Below are positions 1-9,926 of a stretch of 64,000 nt of DNA, one piece after another; position 1 is the first letter of the stretch, and every line of letters begins with the position of its first letter. The translations under genes were made by a program, and so were the position numbers. The DNA comes from Arenicola marina. Taxonomy: Eukaryota > Annelida > Polychaeta > Arenicolidae. The notes beneath the pieces were generated by a model. It did no database searches. It was not told the DNA's origin and saw nothing but the letters and a program-made list of their open reading frames with translations. The DNA lies in NCBI GenBank assembly GCA_964019135.1, contig OZ025248.1, forward strand, positions 18,793,574-18,857,573, read 5' to 3'.

Positions 1-3000
1 TGTGACGGCGTCGTGTGTCTGTCTTAAGAATGTGACGGCGTCGTGTGTCTGTCTTAAGCCTGTGACGGCGTCGTGTAGCGGTCTTAAGAATGTGATGGCG
101 TCGTGTGTCCGTCTTAAGCCTGTTGCGGCTTCATGTGGCGGTCTTAAGAATGTGATGGCGTCGTGTAGCGGTCTTAAGAATGTGATGGCGTCGTGTGTCT
201 GTCTTAAGCCTGTGACGGCGTCGTGTGTCTGTCTTAAAAATGTGACAGCGTCGTGTGTCGGTCTTAAGCCTGTGGCGGCGTCGTGTAGCGGTCTTAAGAA
301 TGTGATGGCGTCGTGTGTCTGTCTTAAGCCTGTGACGGCGTCGTGTGTCGGTCTTAAGAATGTGATGGCGTCGTGTGTCGGTCTTAAGAACGTGATGGCG
401 TCGTGTGTCTGTCTTAAGCCTGTGACGGCGTCGTGTAGCGCTCTTAAGCTAGTGACGGCGTCGTGTGTCTGTCTTAAGAAAGTGGTGGCGTCATGTAGCG
501 GTCTTAGGAATGTCATGGCGTCGTGTGTCTGTCTTAAGCCTGTGACGGCGTCGTGTAGCGGTCTTAAGAATGTGATGGCGTCGTGTGTCTGTCTTAAGCC
601 TGTGACGGCGTCGTGTGTCGGTCTTAAGAATGTGATGGCGTCGTGTGTCGGTCTTAAGAATGTGGTGGCGTCGTGTGTCTGTCTTAAGCCTGTGACGGCG
701 TCGTGTAGCGGTGTTAAGCCTGTGACGGCGTCGTGTGTCTGTCTTAAGAATGTGATGGCGTCGTGTGTCTGCCTTAAGCCTGTGACGGCGTCGTGTGTCG
801 GTCTTAAGAATGTGATGGCGTCGTGTGTCGGCCTTAAGAATGTGACGGCGTCGTGTGTCGGTCTTTAGACTGTGACGGCGTCGTGTTTCGGTCTTTAGCC
901 TGTGACGGCGTCGTGTAGCGGTCTTAAGCCTGTGACGGCGTCGTGTGTCTGTCTTAAGAATGTGACGGCGTCGTGTGTCTGTCTTAAGCCTGTGACGGCG
1001 TCGTGTAGCGGTCTTAAGAATGTGATGGCGTCGTGTGTCCGTCTTAAGCCTGTTGCGGCTTCATGTGGCGGTCTTAAGAATGTGATGGCGTCGTGTAGCG
1101 GTCTTAAGAATGTGATGGCGTCGTGTGTCTGTCTTAAGCCTGTGACGGCGTCGTGTGTCTGTCTTAAAAATGTGACAGCGTCGTGTGTCGGTCTTAAGCC
1201 TGTGGCGGCGTCGTGTAGCGGTCTTAAGAATGTGATGGCGTCGTGTGTCTGTCTTAAGCCTGTGACGGCGTCGTGTGTCGGTCTTAAGAATGTGATGGCG
1301 TCGTGTGTCGGTCTTAAGAACGTGATGGCGTCGTGTGTCTGTCTTAAGCCTGTGACGGCGTCGTGTAGCGCTCTTAAGCTAGTGACGGCGTCGTGTGTCT
1401 GTCTTAAGAAAGTGGTGGCGTCATGTAGCGGTCTTAGGAATGTCATGGCGTCGTGTGTCTGTCTTAAGCCTGTGACGGCGTCGTGTAGCGGTCTTAAGAA
1501 TGTGATGGCGTCGTGTGTCTGTCTTAAGCCTGTGACGGCGTCGTGTGTCGGTCTTAAGAATGTGATGGCGTCGTGTGTCGGTCTTAAGAATGTGGTGGCG
1601 TCGTGTGTCTGTCTTAAGCCTGTGACGGCGTCGTGTAGCGGTGTTAAGCCTGTGACGGCGTCGTGTGTCTGTCTTAAGAATGTGATGGCGTCGTGTGTCT
1701 GCCTTAAGCCTGTGACGGCGTCGTGTGTCGGTCTTAAGAATGTGATGGCGTCGTGTGTCGGTCTTAAGAATGTGATGGCGTTGTGTGTCTGTCTTAAGCC
1801 TGTGACGGCGTCGTTTAGCGGTCTTAAGCCTGTGACGGCGTCGTGTGTCTGTCTTAAGAATGTGATGGCGTCGTGTGTCTGCCTTAAGCCTGTGACGGCG
1901 TCGTGTGTCGGTCTTAAGAATGTGATGGCGTCGTGTGTCGGTCTTAAGAATGTGATGGCGTTGTGTGTCTGTCTTAAGCCTGTGACGGCATCGTGTAGCG
2001 GTCTTAAGAATGTGATGGCGTCGTGTGTCTGCCTTAAGCCTGTGACGGCGTCGTGTGTCTGTCTTAAGCCTGTGACGGCGTCGTGTAGCGGTCTTGAGCC
2101 TGTGACGGCGTCGTGTGTCTGTCTTAAGAATGTGATGGCGTCGTGTAGCGGTCTTAAGAATGTGATGGCGTCGTGTGTCTGTCTTAATCCTGTTGCGGCT
2201 TCATGTGGCGGTCTTAAGAATGTGACGGCGTTGTGTGTCGGTCTTAAGAATGTGACGGCGTCGTGTGTCGGTCTTAACAATGTGATGGCGTCATGTGTCG
2301 GTCTTAAGAATGTGACGGCGTCGTGTGTCGGTCTTAAGCCTGTGACGGCGTCGTGTGTCTGTCTTAAGCCTGTGACGGCGTCGTGTGTCGGTCTTAAGCC
2401 TGTGACGGCGTCGTGTTACGCTCTTAAGCCTGTGACGGCGTCGTGTGTCTGTCTTAAGAATGTGGTGGCGTCATGTAGCGGTCTTAGGAATGTCATGGCG
2501 TCGTGTGTCTGTCTTAAGCCTGTGACGGCGTCGTGTGTCGGTCTTAAGCCTGTGACGGCGTCGTGTAGCGGTCTCAAGAATGTGACGGCGTGGTGTGTCG
2601 GTCTTAAGAATGTGATGGCGTCGTGTGTCGGTCTTAAGCCTGTGACGGCGTCGTGTAGCGGTGTTAAGAATGTGATGGCGTCGTGTGTCTGCCTTAAGTC
2701 TGTGACGGCGACGTGTAGCGGTCTTAAGAATGTGATGGCGTCTTGTGTCGGTCTTAAGAATGTGACGGCGTCGTGTAGCGGGCTTACGCCTGTGACGGCG
2801 TCGTGTGTCGGTCTTAAGAATGTGACGGCGTCGTGTGTCGGTCTTAAGCCTGTGACGGCGTCGTGTAGCGTTCTTAAGCCTGTGACGGCGTCGTGTGTCG
2901 GTCTTAAGAATGTGACGGCGTTGTGTGTCTGTCTTAAGCCTGTTGCGGCTTCATGTGGCAGTCTTAAGAATGTGATGGCGTCGTGTAGCGGTCTTAAGAA

Positions 3001-6000
3001 TGTGATGGCGTCGTGGGTCTGTCTTAAGCCTGTGACGGCGTCGTGTGTCGGTCTTAAAAATGTGACGGCGTCTTGTGTCTGTCTTAAAAAATGTGACGGC
3101 GTCGTGTGTCGGGCTTAAGCTTGTGACGGCGTCGTGTAGCGGTGTTAAGAATGTGATGGCGTCGTGTGTCGGTCTTAAGAATGTGACGGCGTCGTGTGTC
3201 GGTCTTAAGCCTGTGACGGCGTCGTGTAGCGGTCTTAAGCCTGTGACGGCGTCGTGTGTCGGTCTTAAGCCTGTGACGGCGTCGTGTGTTGGTCTTAAGC
3301 CTGTGACGGCGTCGTGTGTCTGTCTTAAGAATGTGGTGGCGTCATGTAGCGGTCTTAGGAATGTGATGGCGTCGTGTGTCTGTCTTAAGCTTGTGACGGC
3401 GTCGTGTGTCGGTCTTAAGCCTGTGACGGCGTCGTGTAGCGGTCTTAAGCCTGTGACGGCGTCGTGTGTCGGTCTTAAGAATGTGATGGCGTCGTGTGTC
3501 GGTCTTAAAAATGTGGTGGCGTCCTGTGCTGGTCTTAAATATGTGGTGGCGTCCTGTGCCGCCCTTAAATATGTGACGGCATCTTATGTCGGTCTTAAGA
3601 ATGTGGTGGCGTCCTGTGTCGGTCTTAAGAATGCGACGGCATCATGTTTCGGTCTTAAAAATGTGATAGCACCTTATGTCGGTCCTAAGAATGTGACGCC
3701 ATCATATATTGGTCTTAAGAATGTGACGGCGTTCTGTGTCGGTCTTAAGAATGCGACGGCATCATGTTTCGGTCCTAAAAATGTGATAGCATCTTATGTC
3801 GGTCCTAAGAATGTGACGCCATCATATGTTGGTCTTAAGAATGTGACGGCATCATGTTTCGGTCTTAAAAATGTGATAGCATCTTATGTCGGTCCTAAGA
3901 ATGTGACGCCATCATATGTTGGTCTTAAGAATGTGACGGCATATTATGTCGGTCTTAAGAATGTGGTGGCTTCCTGTGTCTGTCTTAAGCCTGTGACGGC
4001 GTCGTGTGTCGGTCTTAAGAATGTGATGGCGTCGTGTAGCGGTCTTAAGAATGTGATGGCGTTGTGTGTCTGTCTTAAGCCTGTGACGGCATCGTGTAGC
4101 GGTCTTAAGAATGTGATGGCGTCGTGTGTCGGTCTTAAGCCTGTGACGACGTCGTGTGTCTGTCTTAAGCCTGTGACGGAGTGGTGTGTCGGTCTTAAGA
4201 ATGTGATGGCGTCGTGTGTCGGTCTTAAGAATGTGATGGCGTCGTGTGTCTGTCTTAAGCCTGTGACGGCGTCGTGTAGCTGTCTTGAGCCTGTGACGGC
4301 GTCGTGTGTCTGTCTTAAAAATGTGAAGGCGTCGTGTAGCGGTCTTAAGAATGTGATGGCGTCGTGTGTCTGTCTTAATCCTGTTGCGGCTTCATGTGGC
4401 GGTCTTAAGAATGTGACGGCGTTGTGTGTCTGTCTTAAGCCTGTGACGGCGTCGTGTGTCGGTCTTAAGAATGTGATGGCGTCATGTGTCGGTCTTAAGA
4501 ATGTGACGGCGTCGTGTGTCGGTCTTAAGCCTGTGACGGCGTCGTGTGTCTGTCTTAAGCCTGTGACGGCGTCGTGTGTCGGTCTTAAGCCTGTGACGGC
4601 GTCGTGTTACGCTCTTAAGCCTGTGACGGCGTCGTGTGTCTGTCTTAAGAATGTGGTGGCGTCATGTAGCGGTCTTAGGAATGTCATGGCGTCGTGTGTC
4701 TGTCTTAAGCCTGTGACGGCGTCGTGTGTCGGTCTTAAGCCTGTGACGGCGTCGTGTAGCGGTCTCAAGAATGTGACGGCGTCGTGTGTCGGTGTTAAGA
4801 ATGTGATGGCGTCGTGTGTCGGTCTTAAGCCTGTGACGGCGTCGTGTAGCGGTGTTAAGAATGTGATGGCGTCGTGTGTCTGCCTTAAGTCTGTGACGGC
4901 GACGTGTAGCGGTCTTAAGAATGTGATGGCGTCTTGTGTCGGTCTTAAGAATGTGACGGCGTCGTGTAGCGGGCTTAAGCCTGTGACGGCGTCATGTGTC
5001 GGTCTTAAGAATGTGACGGCGTCGTGTGTCGGTCTTAAGTCTGTGACGGCGTCGTGTAGCGTTCTTAAGCCTGTGACGGCGTCGTGTGTCGGTCTTAAGA
5101 ATGTGACGGCGTTGTGTGTCTGTCTTAAGCCTGTTGCGGCTTCATGTGGCAGTCTTAAGAATGTGATGGCGTCGTGTAGCGGTCTTAAGAATGTGATGGC
5201 GTCGTGTGTCTGTCTTAAGCCTGTGACGGCGTCGTGTGTCGGTCTTAAGAATGTGACGGCGTCTTGTGTCTGTCTTAAAAAATGTGACGGCGTCGTGTGT
5301 CGGTCTTAAGCCTGTGACGGCGTCGTGTAGCGGTGTTAAGAATGTGATGGCGTCGTGTGTCGGTCTTAAGAATGTGACGGCGTCGTGTGTCTGTCTTAAG
5401 CCTGTGACGGCGTCGTGTAGCGGTCTTAAGCCTGTGACGGCGTCGTGTGTCGGTCTTAAGCCTGTGACGGCGTCGTGTGTTGGTCTTAAGCCTGTGACGG
5501 CGTCGTGTAGCGGTCTTAAGCCTGTGACGGCGTCGTGTGTCTGTCTTAAGAATGTGGTGGCGTCATGTAGCGGTCTTAGGAATGTGATGGCGTCGTGTGT
5601 CTGTCTTAAGCTTGTGACGGCGTCGTGTGTCGGTCTTAAGCCTGTGACGGCGTCGTGTAGCGGTCTTAAGCCTGTGACGGCGTCGTGTGTCGGTCTTAAG
5701 AATGTGATGGCGTCGTGTGTCGGTCTTAAAAATGTGGTGGCGTCCTGTGCTGGTCTTAAATATGTGGTGGCGTCCTGTGCTGGCCTTAAATATGTGACGG
5801 CATCTTATGTCGGTCTTAAGAATGTGGTGGCGTCCTGTGTCGGTCTTAAGAATGTGACGGCGTCCTGTGCCGGTCTTCAGAATGTGACGGCATCATGTTT
5901 TGGTCTTAAAAATGTGATAGCACCTTATGTCGGTCCTAAGAATGTGACGCCATCATATGTTGGTCTTAAGAATGTGACGGCGTTCTGTGTCGGTCTTAAG

Positions 6001-6690
6001 AATGCGACGGCATCATGTTTCGGTCCTAAAAATGTGATAGCATCTTATGTCGGTCCTAAGAATGTGACGCCATCATATGTTGGTCTTAGGAATGTGACGG
6101 CATCATGTTTCGGTCTTAAAAATGTGATAGCATCTTATGTCGGTCCTAAGAATGTGACGCCATCATATGTTGGTCTTAAGAATGTGACGGCATCTTATGT
6201 CGGTCTTAAGAATGTGGTGGCTTCCTGTGTCGGTCTTAAGAATGTGGCGGCATCATGTGTCGGGTCTAAAGAATGTGACGCCATCATGTTTCGGTCTTAA
6301 AAATGTGATGGCATCTTATGTCGGTCTTAAGAATGTGACCTCATCATATGTCGGTCTTAAAAATGTGACGTCATCATATGTCGGTCTTAAAAATGTGACG
6401 GCATCATGTGTCGGTCTTAAGAATGTGGTGGCGTCCTGTCCCGGTTTTAAGAATGTGACGGCAACATATGTCGTTCTTAAAAATGTGATTGTGTCGTGTG
6501 TCGGTCTTAAGAATGTGACGGCATCATGTGTCGTTCTTAAGAATGTGATCGTGTCGTGTGTCGGTCTTAAGAATGTGACGGCATCATGTGTCGTTCTTAA
6601 GAATGTGATCGTGTCGTGTGTCGGTCTTAAAAATGTGACGGCATCATGTGTCGTTCTTAAGAATGTGACGGCATCTTCTGTGGCACGTTG
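1..6690. repeat. 30-bp minisatellite, about 220 units, continuing past the left edge
   Basis: The sequence is a head-to-tail array of a 30-bp unit. Each unit starts tgtgacggcgtcgtg (or tgtgatggcgtcgtg) and ends gtcttaag followed by aa or cc, so an AflII-type cttaag recurs about every 30 bp. Because 30 is a multiple of 3 and the unit lacks stops in some frames, both strands carry long spurious ORFs with a 10-residue period. Units are near-identical over much of the array but become more divergent and AT-richer towards the right boundary (about 5750-6690), as expected at an array edge. The last units (6481-6660) form a 60-bp two-unit repeat. The left end is outside the window. Frame-breaking single-base insertions and internal TAG codons argue against coding. 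Confidence 0.97.
2090..6240. repeat. Higher-order repeat of about 2.19 kb within the 30-bp array
   Basis: Two copies of a block of about 2191 bp lie in tandem (about 2090-4000 and 4281-6240). Shared landmarks include the variant gtcttaatcc at 2181 and 4372, and the same single extra A (a run of six) near 3086 and 5277. The period is 73 x 30 + 1 bp, the extra base being that insertion. Each copy ends in a block of diverged, AT-richer units (about 3540-3960 and 5750-6240). A second, shorter higher-order repeat of 930 bp (31 units) links 31-840 to 961-1770. Confidence 0.85.
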
Positions 6691-7499
6691 GGCTCGTGGC
6701 GTGTGACTGACCGATACCGTTGGATGCCGTCTATTGGCTCAATGCCATAGTGTGCCAGCCTCAGGTGACTGAGACAAGGCAAGTGCACCTTGGAGTAATT
6801 GTGTTGTGCGCATCGGTTTCGGCAGTCTGTTTTCGGTGGATCTGTGTGTGCTAGCTAGCAAATATTTGTCAGAGAGAACGGTATAACACGATCGTGCTTA
6901 TTGCGATGGTTTTTGTCATGCTTGCAGAATGATGATCAGCGCGGCTACCTCCACTGAGGTAGGTTGGCCTCTTTATCGCCCACTGCCCCCTTTATCGCCC
7001 ACTGCCCACGCCCTGCCAGTCCTCGTGTCTTCCTCCGTAGGGCAGTAATTATATCACTGGGTATCGGCTGTACGGCTGGCATTAAGCACACACTGAGTCG
7101 GCACATATAGGATGGTGATCATGAAAGACGTTTAATCCACATTTTGCCGATATTTGCCTTATTAACATATTATTTACAAATATATACACGTGTAAATAGA
7201 AGAGAAAACAACAACAGACAGCTGTTCCAGAGAAGTACACACCTGTATTTATATGTTTACATGTTTGTTTACGGCCTTGGCAGCACTGTTAGTTATTGAT
7301 GGCGCTTAGCGGTGCGTTAGGAGTAGTGGAAACCCGAACCTACCAGCATCTGGCCATGCGGTGAGCCATGCAGCCGAATTCTTACGTGATTCCATAGTCA
7401 CGGATTTGTTATCACTGACCCATGGTATGTCTGGTAACTTTGGGTTTCCACTGTACATTTGTGCATTGGGAACCTTAGCATATAATTTTAGCAATATAT
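6691..7499. other. Unique sequence between the 30-bp array and the EFLGamide exon
   Basis: No coding exon is recognised. A short direct duplication of ctttatcgcccactgccc occurs near 6970-7006. The right part is AT-rich and would include sequence downstream of the EFLGamide transcript. ORFs here are short and without family features. Confidence 0.5.
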
Positions 7500-7505
7500 T
7501 TTATT
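7500..7505 (-). terminator. Candidate polyadenylation signal for the EFLGamide exon
   Basis: The minus strand reads AATAAA here (plus strand tttatt), about 380 nt downstream of the EFLGamide stop codon. It is the first canonical hexamer I noticed on that strand after the stop. Hexamers are common by chance in AT-rich DNA, so this is a position for transcript data to test. Confidence 0.35.
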
Positions 7506-7885
7506 GTATTCCTGGATTCTCTCAAGACGGAAATACCCTGGTAATATGTCTCATAATAAAACCCATAAGCTTCTGCAGAATCCTTGACAATCTTTACATT
7601 TACATTAGTAGAATGAAGTTGTAGAATGAACTCATCTGAACGTTAAGTGATATCCTTCATTGAGTCGACATGTCTAAATGTAGCCAATACACCCTTTGTT
7701 ATTATAAATTTTACTCCGATCTTTTTCGGTCGGAGAAAACAAGTGTTGCATAATGCGACAGACCGCTTCCCCGAGGGCTGAAGCCCGCGGTGCCGAACAT
7801 TGCCGAACATTGCCGAACCGGACCAGCATGCTGAGTGTCTTTACGGACATGGGATGGAGCAACACGAAGGGGTGTCCAGCAAGCT

Positions 7886-8364
7886 TCAGCGGCTGCTGTG
7901 ATAGTCTGCTTGTCTCAGCATGGGCAACACGTCTTGATCAGGATCAGCGGACATCGCATTTCGTTTGCCGCCGAGAAATTCAGAGAATCTCTTTTTGCCG
8001 CCAAGAAATTCAGAGAATCTCTTTTTGCCGCCAAGAAATTCTGAGAATCTCTTCTTGCCTCCGAGAAATTCTGAGAATCTCTTCTTGCCGCCCAGGAATT
8101 CCGAAAACCGCTTCTCATCCCGCTTCTTGCCGCCCAGGAATTCAGAGAATCTCTTCTTGCCTCCGAGAAATTCTGAGAACCTCTTCTTGCCTCCAAGAAA
8201 TTCGGAGAATCGTTTTGCGTCCCTCTTTCCGCCCAGGAATTCGGAGAATCGTTTTGCATCCCTCTTCCCACCCAGGAATTCGGAGAATCGTTTTCCGCCC
8301 AGGAATTCGGAGAATCGCTTTGTGATGTAGTTGGCGAAGTGTGTCTTTATATGATCTGGGGTTT
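7886..8364 (-). CDS. EFLGamide (TRH-type) neuropeptide precursor, 3' coding exon
   Basis: Read on the minus strand from a splice acceptor (ttgttttcccattttcag, AG at 8366-8365), the exon encodes a short leader ending ITKR, then 11 copies of FSEFLG, each followed by GKR or GKKR, then an acidic tail ending HSSR and a TGA stop at 7888-7886. Prohormone convertase cleavage at KR/KKR and conversion of Gly to a C-terminal amide would release 11 FSEFLGamide peptides. Two spacers are DAKR and one is DEKR. All 11 peptides are identical while Ser, Leu, Gly and Lys codons vary, the mark of selection on the peptide. EFLGamide peptides are lophotrochozoan relatives of thyrotropin-releasing hormone and act through TRH-receptor-type GPCRs. 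The exon opens in phase 1 (two bases complete a split codon), so start and signal peptide lie on an upstream exon. I found none between 8365 and 9926. The only Met is downstream of the repeats, so Met-to-stop scans miss this frame. Confidence 0.9.
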
Positions 8365-9445
8365 CTGAAAATGGGAAAACAATAGAAACAAATTAATTAA
8401 CATACATACGCATATCATGCAACACAATTAGCGTAAATAAAAATTCATCTAGGACAATTCATGTCAAATTTGATTGGATTTAAACCATTGGATAAGCAAT
8501 ACTAATGGTATCAGCCACAATTAAGGTTTCCATGACGGTGAGCTGAGATCTATTCCGCTTCCGGTGACCTAATTAGGTTAGCTGCTGACCTACGCTTTTA
8601 GTATGCGTTACTTGATACTGTTCCGTTCTATAGAGTTACATAGAGACCATCAGTTTCATCATCAGATAAACAAATAGTTAAACTCGTGAGTTAATCAATG
8701 AGGGCCTTGGTGGCGAAGAAAGACTTCACGTTGTGTTGTCGAGCTTTCGCCATTGCACCGTATTAGCGGTGCTACTAATCGGTGAGACACAAAGACATCG
8801 CCCACTACTTTCCCACATCGTTGACGTCTTGCCAAGGCGAACACAAAGCGGCTTTAATGTCCTATCGGTGCCAGAACTGATAAGTGTTAGACGTTTATTC
8901 CATATATATACTATACTTACTTGCCAGCTAAAAGAAAACACGCAGAACACATGTGTTTAATTAGTGCTAAAAGCTCAGCTGCAATATAAAAAGTTGTGGA
9001 AATGTGGAGGCAATCACGAAGATAGAAAAACAAGTAGGAAATAGGAAATAGAGATATGGAAACACTGAAATGGCTGAAAGGAAGAAGTGTTAGCGTCATT
9101 CATCGGCTGCCGTAAGGTAGAGGGTTCGTGCGACTGGTGTGCAGGATTTCCAAATGAAACCGTTTAGGCAGTCCATAATCATCCAAGTCATTTCTTTGTA
9201 ACGTATGTGATATACCTATAAGTTATATGTCAGTTCGAATTTGCTGCCACACACGAAGCAAGGATGTAAACTACCTTGCAGCTAATAACTCATCGGTTCT
9301 GCCTAAGGCGTTTACATTTGTGAAAACTCAGATACAAGGGATGCTCTATATCACGATGTCCAAGCAATCATTGATTACCATAGCTGTATACTTTCTATTC
9401 ACCGAAACTGGCCGTGAACGTAATATCAATGACAACAACTGAAAC
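8365..9445. other. AT-rich non-coding stretch between the EFLGamide exon and the CRE array
   Basis: This would be intron upstream of the EFLGamide exon, or intergenic. A strong donor-like GTAAGT is present on the minus strand near 8916-8921, preceded by a short Met-initiated stretch (MCSACFLLAG). That donor falls in phase 2, whereas the EFLGamide exon needs phase 1, so it is not accepted as its signal exon. Minus-strand AATAAA at 8899-8894 could serve the FVamide transcript, but it is about 1 kb past that stop. No other coding signal is seen. Confidence 0.45.
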
Positions 9446-9651
9446 AGCGATAGCGACGTCACCGTGACATCACCGCCACAAGATAGCGAAGTCACCGTGA
9501 CATCACCGCCACAAGATAGCGATGTCACCGTGACATCACCGCCACAAGATAGCGATGTCACCGTGACATCACCGCCACAAGATAGCGACATCACCGTGAC
9601 GTCACCGCCACAAGATAGGGACGTCACCGTGACGTCACCGCGATACCATGA
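9446..9651. repeat. 33-bp tandem repeat, about 6 copies, rich in CRE-like palindromes
   Basis: The unit contains gatagcga, then a near-palindrome gtcaccgtgac, then atcaccgccacaa. Units differ by one or two bases, mostly in the TGACRTCA-like part. The array sits between the EFLGamide exon and the 3' end of the FVamide gene. It is short and non-coding in either direction. The open frames through it follow from the 33-bp period. Confidence 0.9.
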
Positions 9652-9663
9652 CCAGTGACGTCA
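9597..9663. promoter_or_regulatory. Cluster of three perfect CRE palindromes (TGACGTCA)
   Basis: TGACGTCA occurs at 9597-9604, 9630-9637 and 9656-9663, at the right end of the 33-bp array. The earlier units carry TGACATCA or one-base variants. TGACGTCA is the consensus site of CREB/ATF bZIP factors, which commonly regulate neuropeptide genes. The sites are seen directly. Regulatory activity is inference. Confidence 0.4.
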
Positions 9664-9926
9664 TCGTTGAATATGTAATCTTGAAATGCCGATTGTTTTT
9701 AGCTGGTTATGTATGTATTGCCTTATAAGGGACTAGATAGAGCCTGACAGAAAGGGTACATCTAAAGCACATCTACAGGACAGAGCGGCAGTAACAGTGA
9801 GCGTGGATCGCCGTTAAAGCCTAGTGGAGAGCTATGCTCGCACTCGCCCACCACTTGCCTGCGTGTATTGGCCATATGTACACCATCTACAATTGCTTCA
9901 TGTACATAATTCGTTGTCGGTAGGAT
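9664..9926 (-). other. Probable 3' UTR of the FVamide transcript
   Basis: This sequence follows the FVamide stop codon on the minus strand. No AATAAA hexamer was found in it, so the 3' end is undefined and the transcript may run on towards 8.9 kb. No coding feature is seen. Confidence 0.35.

Noticed and set aside
2-6706. Plus and minus ORFs with 10-residue repeats (NVTASCVGLK and HDAVTGLRQT types)
   Set aside because: The 30-bp minisatellite has no stops in these frames. TAG codons and a frame-breaking extra A interrupt it, and there is no unique flanking coding sequence.
7753-8330. Plus-strand ORFs with PPRNSENLF repeats and a minus-strand ORF beginning MGRGMQND
   Set aside because: Wrong-frame shadows of the EFLGamide exon, which explains the sequence with processing sites, splice acceptor and codon-level conservation.
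8917-9099. Hydrophobic minus-strand ORF as signal-peptide exon for EFLGamide
   Set aside because: The only good donor (GTAAGT near 8921) leaves phase 2, while the EFLGamide exon needs phase 1. The sequence is also not a convincing signal peptide.
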